Below are positions 1 to 11,009 of a stretch of 24,498 nucleotides of DNA, one piece after another. The DNA is from Actinomortierella ambigua (lineage: Eukaryota > Mortierellomycota > Mortierellomycetes > Mortierellales > Mortierellaceae). The translations under genes and the position numbers were made by a program. The notes under the pieces are model-generated. The model worked only from the letters and a program-made list of their open reading frames with translations. It was not told the origin of the DNA and made no database searches. Each line of letters begins with the position of its first letter. Position 1 is the stretch's first letter. The stretch is taken from the NCBI GenBank assembly GCA_016098155.1, contig JAAAJB010000539.1, positions 1 to 24,498 on the forward strand, read 5' to 3'.

Positions 1-340
1 GTAAGAGTTGGCTTTATGAAAACATGTTCTTTGTACTGCACCATTTGTTAAGCAGTCACTAACCCGTTCCACGTTCTATTTTTGCCTGGTAGATCTATAA
101 GAGAACTACATCGATCTGCACGTTTCCATTTCGATTGGTTGACTTTCCTGATTATCAATCACCTGAGAACGACGAGGATGCCATCTCCATGTACCATGAA
201 GGAGCGGCGAAGGGATCCCCCGCTGCTCAGTACAATCTTGGTCGGATGTACGAGAAGGGTCGCGGAGTTCAGATCGATAGGGGAAAGGCAGCGGAGTGGT
301 ATAGCCAGCGGAACAAGGACATGAAATTTCACGTCGATGA
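1..340 (+). pseudogene. decayed C-terminal fragment of a Sel1-repeat (kinase-Sel1) protein
   Basis: Translated pieces align with the last part of the intact Sel1-kinase protein encoded at 17129-21202. The best part is around 153-300, where DAISMYHEGAAKG and AAQYNLGRMYEKGRGV match DAISVYNDGAANG and AAQYNLGRMYEKGRGV of the intact copy. Upstream, bases 70-138 read H..L....I......A.FH..W in another frame with the same spacing as the paralogue. To join these parts one base must be missing between 139 and 152. A second shift, of about 4 bases, lies near 302-310, after which EQGH again matches. A TAA also interrupts the frame near 49-62. Similarity continues weakly to base 3, so the relic probably runs off the left edge. 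Alternative: base 1 opens with a good donor (GTAAGA), CTAAC lies at 59-63 and TAG at 90-92, so 1-92 could be an intron and 93-344 a short last exon. The collinear match upstream of 92 argues against that. Confidence 0.6.
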
Positions 341-506
341 ATGACCTGCCTCAAGTCAGCTACTATCAATAGGCAGTGGTAGATCGCCACTTCCTCAAAT
401 GAACACGCCATCGATTGAGTTTCTTGCTCTCTAATATGGTAGTCGCCACAATGTTCACCAATGATTTCTTAGTTTGGCCAACTGTACACTGAATTATATA
501 AATGAA

Positions 507-512
507 AATAAA
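507..512 (+). promoter_or_regulatory. AATAAA polyadenylation hexamer
   Basis: A canonical AATAAA lies about 165 bases downstream of the Sel1 relic on the same strand, in an A/T-rich stretch. It may be the old 3'-end signal of that gene. The rest of 345-622 between the relic and the EPG5-like stop codon shows no other recognisable feature. Confidence 0.3.
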
Positions 513-622
513 CATGATATTTCTCCAACGCTGGTTCCTTGGCTGTCGTACAGTTCTTAATGGAGCGATCAAAAAAATCTCATCCTTTTATAAATTCTCA
601 AAGATGTTCATACTATGACTAT

Positions 623-3600
623 TTACACTGCAAAGCGAGCCTCATCAGGATAGAACCGCATCATGAGCTCCTTCAAGAACTCATGGGCCTCGAGAACACG
701 CATGCGACGGTCTTGAATCTGTCCCACAGCCCAATCAAAGTCCCGCTGTGAGACCCATGGCGCCCAATGTCGCCTGCCGCCGTTAGCCGAAGAGTAGCCT
801 GCAGATGAGCCTGCAGCGACCATGATCATCCGCTTCTTCGATGACTGCTGCTGCTGCTGCTGCTGCTGTGGATCCGTCCTGAGCACAAAGACTGGAGGCC
901 CCTCGTTGACCAGACCATCTCGTCCATGACCACCGCCCCTCTGCCGCCGCTGCTGCTGTTGCTGTTGCTGCTGTTGCTTCTTGGCGCTCACTGCCGCTGC
1001 CGTTGCTGACGCCGATGCCGAGGACGACCAAATAGGACCACTCGCATTGTGGCCCAGTGCAATCCACGACGGAGGCCGGAGCTTGACATAATCCATCGCC
1101 GACTCGTCCCAGCTGGAAGAAATCGAGTGGCGATTGCCACCGCCAACACTTCCGCTGCTGCTGATGCTACTGTACTCCAGTGATGTCTTGCCAAGCGCCA
1201 AGGAGAGCAAACTGGACTCGCTGGCCGAGTGCAGGTGTTGGCTCTCTGCCAGCCCAGCAGACTGCCGGTGCTGCCGCTGATGATGATGGTATTGGTGCTG
1301 GTTGCCTCGGCCCGTCGAGTTTTCAGAAGACGGCCGTGGAGGTGGGATGGGTTGACCGACAAGGTGACGCGTTGCCGTATTCATCGCCGTTGCAGCTGTC
1401 GCGGGTGGAGAGTTGGACCCTGTGGTGATACTACTACCACCAGCGCCAGCGCCACCACCACCATGACCCTCGTCCGCAATGATAATGGCGCCGTACTCCT
1501 TGCTCTTCGATGGCAAGCTAGTCAACGTCTCCACAAGATCCATGCCTGATTTGGGCGTTGAAGACTGAGCCTGACGGTCGCGCCCCGCGCCACCACCACC
1601 TGTCTGTGGCTGAAGACTTGTCCTGCGCCATCCACCAGATGTTCCAGCTGTTCGAGCTTGGACGCGATGGAGTGGGATACCCTTATCCTGTAAGCGCGAA
1701 GCAATGTAGGTGTAAAGGATCCGCGTCACCAGCTTAAACTTGGTGTCCAGTTCGATCCGAAGCGGCAATGGCTGGATAATGGATGTCGATGTTGATCCGG
1801 AAGATGTGTGGCTGCGCTGGCGATCTCGAGGCATGCCTGGTTTGTTGACATCTCCACCACCCGAGCCTGAGGGGTTGGTGGACGTGGGCGACTCCTGTCC
1901 TGTCAACGACGTCCATAGACTATAGCCTGGAAAGAACTTGCGAATAGAGCTATCGCGATCTTGGAACCACCCTTCTAGGGTCTCGCATATGAGAATCAGC
2001 GAGTCCAGGAAGCGACTTTGCTTGATACTAGCAATACCGCCATGAAGAAAAACGAGTAGTAAAAGCTCGGTTAGAAAGAAAGAAGAAAAAACTACCTACA
2101 AGTTAGAGCAAAACAAAGCATAGACCTTGCTATCCTCAGAAAACAAATATAAATCAAAAGGAGGTGGGAGGTTCTTACTTGTGAACGGCTTCCTTGGACA
2201 CGAAAAAGAGATACATCTCCAACAACAACAACACCTGGTAGGTCTTTCGCGCCTGTCCGTCATCTGGACCAATCTGGTTCTGCTTGCCACTCGAGCCATA
2301 GAAACTAGACGATCTCCATGCTACCCACGACAGCAAGCCACCGGAGCTCTCGCCGCCTACCTCCCCTCCAGCTTCCTGTTGTTGCTGTTGTTGTTGTTCA
2401 TGTCCACGTCGAGAACGACCGCTGGCCAGGGGCCCACCCGAGAGATCGACACGCGCAATGATTAGCGCCAGCTCCTGTCCGAGCTCGAGGGTTGTGTCAA
2501 ACTCGAAATGCGACCCGCACCGCTGTCGACGCTGCAAGAACCAAGCATGGAGTGTCAGCAGAGCGCCTTGCTCCAGACACTGCTCTATAAACTCTTGCTC
2601 CGCCATCTCGGGCGCCTCCAGCTGCTGGCAAATCCGCTTCCACGAGTGACGACCCCGTTCCGGTGATTCATACCCTTGCTGTTGGTGCTGATACTGGTAT
2701 TGGTGCTGGTGTTGAAGTTGGAGAGGGGCATGGCTGTGAAGGCCGTGGCTAAAGCTGTGCGACGACGACAACGTCGGCGACCCAACGTCCCATGCCCCTG
2801 TCCCGGGATCCATCGTGTCCTGATCACTCGACATGAACGGTGACGAGGCTGCAATGATCGGGAGGACTGATGACATCATGGCTAGGTCGGTGCGGCCCAT
2901 CGACCCGAGGCTGGACGTCTGCTGTGAGGCCGATGTCATGCTTGCGGATCCGATAACGATCCCGCCTGACGGTGTGCTAGGATGCACAAACAGTTTTCCT
3001 GTCTGAGCATACCAATCGTCCCAGAGATCAAATTCGCGCTCCATTGCCTGTTCGAGTAAAAACACCATGAGTGGGATTGATGTCAAGCTCTGGCAACAGG
3101 CGCGGACAATATCCAGTTGGATCACGTGGACAACATCAGCGCCTTGCGAGAGCATACTACGGAAGCCCTCCAGGACCACCTCCAGTGTGCGATAGTATCT
3201 GGTCTTGTAGCTGTGGTTCACCAGTCCGAGCAAGCTTGTCAGGGGTGCAGTGATGCAACTGTGGCGAGTCTCTGTCCGGTTGCCTGAGATAAGGTCCAGC
3301 ACTTGGCACAGATGCACAATTACGGACGGTAGAGCTTCCAGCGAGAAATTGACATTGTGCTCGTCCGATGCTGATGACGAGAGGCGTACGAGAACAAGGT
3401 TGAGTAGATATTGAAAGTACAAGAGCACTCGCTCAGGTTGCAGCATATCCGTGCTGGTGTGTTGCAATGATACCTCGCCTCCATAACCACTCTCGCCACT
3501 ATGATCCTGATGAGATTGTTGCTGCAAATGCCACTCGCCCATCACATCGCTTTCCAGCAAATCCTGTCCTGTTTCCAAGCCGGTGGTGATGCGGAGCCAA

Positions 3601-6600
3601 TAAAGTAGTACGCCAAGGGGTTTCTCGAGATCCATCAGTGAGGTTGCCAGATTCCACTGAATCGGCAAGAGTTCAACCTGCTCCGCAAGTTGTCCAGTCG
3701 CCAGTCGCTCATGCCATGGGTAGTATCCCAAGATGACCGACCAGAGGCGATGCAAAAAGAGTGTCTCGAGCTCGGGGTCCTCGCGTGCTACCCGATCGAC
3801 ATCCTGCAAAATACAAAGCCCTAGGTGCAAGAGAGACAGCTCGAACGGCCCCGCTTGGATGACCTGAGAATTATGGCCGCTAGATCCCCAGATCTTGGTC
3901 TGCACCTTATCCATCACGGCCGTCACCAGATAGGTCCAAAACTCGGCACGGATCTCGACATCGAGCTTGGACTGAATCGACAGCATACGGACGACCATGT
4001 CCTGTGACCATTCTAGGTTCCGCCAGTCCAGTCGCCGAAAGTGTTGATGGATCAGCATGACCTGATTGGCGGTGCCTTGACTTCCAATGGTGCCCTGGAC
4101 AATGTCGAGGTAGGTGGTGAAGAGGGAGGTTTCGCACCAAAGTGGATCCTGGAAGTGGCGGTAGATAGACTCTATCGCCTTGTTGACAATCCCGACAAAA
4201 GTGAACAGCATCCTGCTCGCTCCGCCTTGTTGTCGCTGGAAGCGGATCTCATCCACGGCATGCTCTGTGAGGCATGAAAGCCATGGTCGGAAGACCTGGA
4301 ACGTATCCCTCCAGAGTGGGCACTGACTTTGCGCATCGTAAAGCTGGGACTGCTGAGCGTTGTTGTGGATTGCAAGGGACGCAGCACGAGCGCTCTGATC
4401 CATCCAATGAGTCAGGAACCGTTCATCGCAAAGGACTATAGCGATGAGATCTGCAATGTAGATCACGTAGCCAGTATATCGATCCAGAAGATTGCCGAGG
4501 GCCATGTCTTCTTGACATTGCGTAAAGTACTCTACGAGGAAACGAACAAGGCAGCCAAGGTCATAATCAGACAGCCCAATTCGAGTCATGCCCTTCCGCG
4601 CCGCCTCCTGACGCTCGAGTGTCCGATCTGCCTGACCCTTGCGACTCTGAAGCTGCTGCTGGCGCTTCTCGATGGTTGAAAGCTGGGGTCCTGAAGACGA
4701 TGAGGCATCAACGGTGGCTTGCATTTCCCCCGGCTGATAGTGGACGTGGCTGCCATCGAGCAGCGAGAGCACAAGCCGCGGATCGACTCCCAAGATCCGA
4801 ATGTAGTCCTGAATCACCTCGGGTTCGAGACAAGTGATGGCGCATGTATCAAGCAAGATCCGGAGGTAATTGATATAGTCCTGTCCTAGAAAGTTGAGCA
4901 GCAAGGTACCCGCCAGCTCTCGGTGGGATTTGATGATGGCGAGTCGATCCATTGTTCTCAACTCGCGCTCCGAGATCTCCTTGTCCTGCTGCTCTTGCTG
5001 CTGTTGGGCCATCATTGCCGTGAACGCCACCTCGTAAAACGCCAGGCGGTCCATCACCGTGATTGTGTCTTCCTCAGCCGTACTCGATGAGCTGGTACTC
5101 TCTGGACATGCCCATGCAAAGACGTCAAATTGTTGGAGCAGCAAATCTTTGGATGAGAGCTCGTACTCCTTGCAGGTGGCGATTCTCTGGTAGTACCGCA
5201 CAAAATCCTTGGGTTGGTTTGCTGGGTTGAAAATCTGGTGAAGTAATGCAATGGAGAATGAACTTGTGCCCATGAGGTTCAGGATCGGCTCCGTCTGTGC
5301 CGCGTCGAGCGCAACGACTTTCTTTCCAAGTGCGTCAACAGTCCGCTCGAGAATGAGCTGCGCCGGTGGGTAGCCATTTTCTGCATCCTTCAAGAGCCCA
5401 CCCAGGATAAAATAGAAGGATTCGATGGCGACCTGATGCAGCCTGTTCCTAGTCTCATCGTCCAGCGCTGAGATATCCTTTTCTGACCGCTGGTCCTTCT
5501 CTCCATGTGATGGTACGATGTAATCCAGCATTGCCTCGATGATCTTGGCCATCTCGAGTGCAGCTAGACAGAGGCCAGTATCGACCGATCCCAAGCTGAG
5601 CTCCCGAGAGCGTGCTCGGTTGTCGACAATCAGCCGTCGCACCTTGTCGTTCGCCAGAATCTCCTCGTATCGCAAGTTGAAGACGGCTGGCTTTTTGCAC
5701 AGAGTGTTTGGCGTCGAGTCACAGGCAATGTCGAGTCGCTTTGTCCGCGTCTCATTGTAATAAAGAGATTGCAGCTCATCCAGATAACTCTTGTCCATGT
5801 TTTCGTAGGTCACCAACGTATTCTGGTACGCCTTTGCACAATCCTTGAGCGTCTGAACAATTTCGCGGAAGAGCCCCCGAGGGTTTGTCCGGTGGTCGAG
5901 AAGAGATGGTATCATGACCACATGTCTGGGGAGGAAAAACGCGGGACCTGGCTTCGCCTGCTTGACAAGACAGGTGCCAATCTTTTGGTCATGCCGTGGA
6001 AAACTTTGCTGTCGCTGCATGCGAGGTGAGGACCGAGGCGACGGTCTGGGACTCGAGCTGCCTACCTGACCACCGACGTGACCAATCGCTTTTGCAAAAA
6101 GGCCTGGTCGCCTGGTTTGCGGAGACGAAGACAGCAAAGGCGGTGACTTTTGCTCCGATTTTCTCTTGGATGCAGTCATCTCCCTGGCTACCTCTAACGT
6201 CAAGATCTGTGGCACAAGCAAGGTTCTCCAAGCATTCGCATTGCTCTCCTGCTGATCTGTCAGACGACAGGACGCCAACCGATCTGGCAACAAGTCCTTG
6301 CGGATACGGCGAGTGTCAATCTCGGATGTCAGGAGAAGCGGCTCACTCAGCCACCCAAACATGGCCACATACAAATCATGCAAGTGTGTCAGGCTTTCTG
6401 CACGGTCGACTTGTTTGGCTTGAATACACTTCTTTGCCTCATGCCTAAAGTGACCATACAGCTTTCGCAGCTGCTCCTTGAGTTGGCTCACGACTGACTC
6501 GCCTTCCAGCACCGAGGCACTCGACTCGAGAAACTTGTGGCCGTAAAATACGTGGTCTTTATCCGTGTGACTGAAATACAGATTGAAGAACATGTACCAG

Positions 6601-9600
6601 TACAGAGGCTGGAGTGTGTGACTCATCGGCAGCACAAGGAGGTGCTGTGCCCATCGCCAAATAGAAAAGTTGAAGATGGTCTTGCGGGTAGTGATGCCCA
6701 GTTTCTTGACAATGGTCTTGATGTTGCCATGCACGCCAAGGTCCTCTGGGTGTTGCTCGTAGTGGAGACCCACCTTGACTCGCATTTCCCGTTCCAAATG
6801 CGTCTCGACTTTGAGTACCTGATACGCGAACCAGAACGACTTGCTCTCGACCATCGGCTGCTGGGTCAAAAGAGTCGTTGCGAATGTCTTGACGGACCAG
6901 TTACCAACCAATAGACTTGGATCGTTCGAGCCCTGTGGAACAGGCAAAGCTCTGGATAGACGTTCCGGCAATAGGTCCATGACTCGATCCAGTTTGGGCT
7001 GCGCGATTCCCATCAACTCGCCTGATACTCCTGGTGATCGTCGGTAGCCGATGGAGAGGAGGATCTGTTGCTCCAAAAGTTGGTCCTTCACAAACTCTTC
7101 TAGACCCAAACCGTCTGCGACAAGACATACCAAGTCCATGACTTGGGACAGCTCCGGATGCATCATCCAGTCCTTTTGCGAAAAGATGCAGGACATCCAG
7201 AACTGAAGCGCCTTCTTTTTCGATCGAGGATCATCCGGCTGGGGAGGGGGTGTTGGATAGAGACGGTCGGAAGTGCCAATCGACTCTACGAAATCGAGAC
7301 TGCAGCGCATCATCACCCAGATACCAAGCAAATCGACGGGAACGCTCTCGATAGGAAATAGTCCAACATCCTCTGCCACGGCCTGGCCACTCAGCGACAG
7401 CATTGGATCAGGCTTGTGGTTGGCGATCTCTTGTAGCATACTAGAAAACTTGACGCAGTGCTGCTCTGCTTCTTCCTTGGGAGCAGATATCAACATAGGC
7501 AGAATATCGCAGAGCATATCAATGAGTGCAGCACCTTGGTCGGCCTGCAAGACACTTGACAAGGTTGCCCATCCTTCAAGAGCAAACGAGCTAGGCTCCC
7601 TGCTTGCCTCTGTGAGCATCAGGTGGATAGCCCTGATAAAAGCAGGTTGGCCTTGATTCAGGAGTGGTAATTTGGAGAAGAAGCCTCCTGCATCTTGAAA
7701 ATGGAGGCGTGATGCCTGTCGCAACGAGAGTACAGGTACATCGATCAGCTTGAGCTTGCTCAGCATCGACCATGCCCAGCCCATGTAAGCCTTCCATGCA
7801 GACTGCTCTGATGATGCGTGAATTCCTGAATTGGCGGCCAAGTTGGCGACTGCTTGTGGAATAGCAGATGTAAATGATGAAAGGAACCGGTGGTCAGGGG
7901 TAGGCGATGTAGCCGGAATGGGTAAGGTTGGTGGATCCATTCCCTTGGCCGAGTTTGATGAGGTAGGTGGAGATGATGCTGTGGGCTTGGTGCTTTCCGT
8001 TGAGGGAGATGCAGTGGCGACAGTTCGGCTCATGTAGACAATGCAAATATCTGCCATAGCAAGCGCAAGTTCCTTGTGTAAGTAGAGTGGGACATGGCCG
8101 TTCTTCTGGCCCGAGAGAGAAGACTCCTCGAATCCTATATCCCCATAAACAAAAACCAATTGACATAAAGCCAAGGTTAGCAAGGCCCGAACGAAAACAA
8201 GTAATGAGGTATCACCCACACAACAATTAGCATCGACAGTTAAACATACGTCGGGTATTGCCCCAATCAAGGCAACCCAAGACATGTCTGGCAAACAAGG
8301 ACTCTGGGCTTCCAAGAGGCGGATGCTCCAGCAGCTTCGTAAGGATGGCAAACTCTTGCTCGCCGATATTCCAGTCATCAAGAGGGAGCTCTTTGAAGAG
8401 ATAAAGGGCCATTGTTCCGATCTCTTCGAAATGGCGATCGACAACTCGAAGCAACAGCGAGATCAAATCAGTAGCGCTGTCACATAGAGTGGCCAAAATC
8501 TCTCTTGTTGGTTTAGAGAGCTCCGATCGAATATCGCTATCGAGGAACGCCGCATCGACAAGTAAAAAGGTGATTATCTCCGCAATGCGATATCCCAGTA
8601 TCTGCTCTTGCATCACCACCTCCTCGACCTTTGGTCCGCGCGACTGAATCTTGGACTGGGCCATGGACGCCAAGGCTGTCAAGAAAAACACGCCCTCGCT
8701 GGGATTCCTTCCAAGTAGAGTCCGAAGACGGTTCGACTCGGGGTTGGCCTCGAGGAGTTTGAGAGGGTTCATGATCCAACCCTCAATACCTTCGAGTGCA
8801 GTATCTTCGATTAACGTGGCGATGGCATGGTGGGACATGAACTGAAAAGGAATCGAAGGGAGGAAATTCCAGAGGCCATGAGCAGGCAGTGCAATGATAG
8901 ACCGCAAAACGCGCAAGAAGAGACTATCAACCTCAGTCTGCACAGGGGTCATGGCTGACTGGAGTGAGAGAGGCCCTTCAGAGGGCGTTCGCAGAACCAT
9001 CAAATGGTCACCAAGGATCTGGCAAAGTTGACAGAGGGTCTGTACCAGCCGCTTCGCCATGACCGGATACTGCAGGCGGCGTTCGAGCCCTGTGATGGTC
9101 CAGTCAAACAGACTATGGCAGATTGCGAGGACCCTGAGGCATCGACGCTCGACATAGCCTTGGTGAATTTTGCCAGAGTTGGAGCTACTTGAACTGCAAT
9201 AGTGATCGACCAATCGCTGGAAGAAGACAGGAATGTCCAGCTGATCGATGATGGCGAGATAGTCGTCTTCATCAAAGTTGTGCCCCCACAAAAGCGTCAC
9301 GCCTTCCTCCTTGGTCGCAGAGGATGAAGGGCCACAAAGAACAAGAGCGTATTGTAGCAGGTAAAAGTCGAGGAATGGATCGCTCCAATGCTTGGGTACG
9401 GCGCACTGGAGAAACGTGGCGCTCCACGAAGCGGCATGGCGCGAACGAAAGACATGCATCAGCAGATAGATCCGATCGTCATAGTCTCCATATTCGAGCA
9501 CGACAGCAACCAGCATCGTGATCCAACGTCGAATGGACTGCATGACTGTATTGGGCGGCAGGCTCTTCTCGTCCGTGGCGGACGTATTTGCTGCATCGTT

Positions 9601-10689
9601 GTCGCCGTCAACAGCTTTATCGTCACCAACCACCTTTTGGTCTGTCCCTTCCAAATTCCCGTGCTGTTCATCATCAAAGTCGGGTTGTCGTCGGACTGTG
9701 CGCTCAAAGTAAAACAGGACATCAAGGTAGGCCTTTACAGTCTCGAGATCCTTGCGGACAATGGTTGGATCAAGAGTCTCCCTCTGCTGATCCTTGGCCG
9801 CCCAGGATGCACCGTTCAACATGGCTGATAGCTTGTCCTCGATCCACAGGCGACATGTTGTTTCCTCAAATTGCTGCCTGACAAGTAGTCTGGCTTTCTT
9901 GACCTTCAGCCGGAGAAGCGATTTTTTCAGCTTTGCAGCCATGTCTGGCTCGAAATTGCCGACCTGGTACGAGTATGAGTGGGATATAGTGGCTCCGTCG
10001 GCGCAGGTAGCTTGAACCACCTCTGTCTTGGTTTGAACTGTCCAAAGCTTGCCTGCGTAGCCCTTTGCCTTTTGTTGGAGCTGGAAGAGCGCCACTTTTG
10101 TTTGTTGAATGGAAGCACTGGCACGCTCGTATGCGTTCATGTAGTCATATAGATCGCTGTGATGAACTGCCATCTTGGATCGCCTTTCAAAGGCCGATAG
10201 GGCTTGAGTCGTGTCACTTGGAGGAATGAAGAGATCTCGGAGCTCTTTTTTGGAGAGGCCACTGCGGACAGGGAGCACGTACGAGAAGGCAGGTAGGGCT
10301 GCAGCAGCATCCGGGGCATGGTATATGGGCGAGGGTGTAGTGAGGTCGCGCTCGAGCGATGGATAGGGCGACGGGGAGATTGTGTCGTGCAGCGCTGGAT
10401 AGAGTGGAGGCGCGGACGGTGTGGAGAATGGAAGGGATGGGGTAATAGGCGACGTGGCATCTGGGTGGTGGTGGTGGTAGAGATATTGCTCCCCTGCGTC
10501 ACCCCATCGTGGTACGGAGGGTTCCTGTCCTGGAACGGATGCGGGAGCATGGGGATACAGGGGCGGCGCCGAGGCTTGCTCTAGCGGCGCCGAGGGCTGG
10601 AAAGTGTACTGGAGGAAGGTGGGTGGGAGGGGAGGCAGCGCAAGATTCTGCTGCTCCTGTGCAGACGTCGGAGTCGTCGCGTCGCCCAT
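623..10689 (-). CDS. EPG5: EPG5-like autophagosome-lysosome tethering protein (3 exons, 3266 aa)
   Basis: Exons, in coding order: 10689-8250, 8134-2179, 2027-623. Intron 1 (8135-8249, 115 bp) has GTATGT, an inner GCTAAC and TAG. Intron 2 (2028-2178, 151 bp) has GTAAG, TTCTAAC and TAG. Both joins keep the frame and the total is 9801 nt. In animals EPG5 is a very large Rab7 effector on late endosomes/lysosomes that tethers autophagosomes and promotes SNARE-driven fusion; yeast lacks it. The assignment rests on remembered family patterns. The N-terminal half has a WTVQTKTEV...TYxYQVG-type block after a Pro-rich disordered first ~130 residues. The middle has the FDVFAWAC...LLLNFLGQDYINYLR-type helical block, MFFNLYFS...FGHKF-like and FGWLSEP-type segments. 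The whole is alpha-helical, with a disordered Ser/Arg insert mid-way (about 6010-6130). The C-terminal ~450 residues are low-complexity, with Q9 and Q8 runs. Length exceeds the ~2600 residues usual in animals, mainly through these inserts. No membrane segments or catalytic motif seen. Start chosen as the first ATG of the open frame, right after the GA-rich leader. The intron and frame evidence is stronger than the family name. Confidence 0.75.
845..868 (-). repeat. (CAG)8 trinucleotide run coding Gln8 in EPG5-like exon 3
   Basis: Eight perfect CTG on the + strand, i.e. CAG codons on the coding strand, code for eight glutamines near the C terminus. A pure run of this kind is prone to replication slippage. 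Confidence 0.95.
950..976 (-). repeat. mixed CAG/CAA run coding Gln9 in EPG5-like exon 3
   Basis: Nine consecutive glutamine codons, CAG interrupted by CAA, preceded by two lysines and followed by an Arg/Gly-rich stretch. The CAA interruptions make it less slippage-prone than the neighbouring pure CAG run. Confidence 0.95.
2028..2178 (-). other. intron 2 of the EPG5-like gene
   Basis: Donor GTAAGAAC after GTTCACAA, branch-like TTCTAACC and acceptor ATTGCTAG. The join makes an asparagine codon (AA|T) and continues into an open frame well upstream of the first Met-like codon of the last exon. A competing AG after CTAACCG would break the frame. Confidence 0.85.
8135..8249 (-). other. intron 1 of the EPG5-like gene
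   Basis: Donor GTATGT directly after CCCGAC (8250), an internal TTGCTAACC branch-like site and acceptor GGATATAG. The join makes an arginine codon (C|GA) and links two long frames that otherwise overlap out of phase at 8227-8444. The apparent start of the downstream frame at 8444 is therefore not a real start. Confidence 0.9.
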
Positions 10690-11009
10690 TGAACGTGTCT
10701 AAAGCAAGATATAAGCAGAGAGAGAGAGAGAGCGAGAGAGAGAGAGAGAGAGAGGTGTGTAAGTGTACACGGTGAGTAGGACAAAGGATGACAATAAAAG
10801 AGCCAAAGGTGAGCGAGGCAGCAGTCTGTCGGACCTACCTCCTGGAGGTACAGGGGATGAGAAGAAGAGGAAGGATGTTGTTGCACGTAATGGGCAGTGT
10901 GACAAAGAAAAGAACAATGCATGTCTTGGCAAGACAAGCCTTAAAAAAATGCGAAGACGAGGGGAGGGGGGTGGGTGCGTATCGTTTCTTTTGTCACTCC
11001 ATTGGACAA
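10690..11009. promoter_or_regulatory. divergent intergenic region between EPG5-like and HDAC genes
   Basis: About 320 bases separate the two start codons, so both promoters must share this stretch if the chosen HDAC start is right. It holds a GA microsatellite next to the EPG5-like start. On the HDAC side it has an A-rich patch and a G-rich patch (about 10943-10976). No clear TATA box seen. The open frame that runs upstream of the HDAC start through 10788-11009 has no recognisable protein character. Confidence 0.5.
10717..10754. repeat. (GA)n microsatellite
   Basis: A run of AG dinucleotides with a single C interruption at about 10733. It begins about 28 bases upstream of the EPG5-like start codon, so it probably lies in the 5' leader or core promoter. 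On the EPG5 coding strand it is a CT tract, a common feature of fungal leaders. Confidence 0.9.

Noticed and set aside
5996..6448. A 150-codon open frame on the + strand inside the EPG5-like gene
   Set aside because: Shadow frame of a strongly supported minus-strand exon, with no promoter-like context or recognisable domain.
2175..8444. Reading the 2089-codon frame as a separate gene with its own start at 8444
   Set aside because: Its first ~100 residues overlap exon 1 in another frame and look non-coding. A clean GTATGT...TAG intron links it in frame with the upstream exon.
10788..11009. Extending the HDAC protein upstream to ATG 10788
   Set aside because: The frame is open, but the added residues are Arg/Met-rich without protein character and they occupy the probable promoter shared with the EPG5-like gene.
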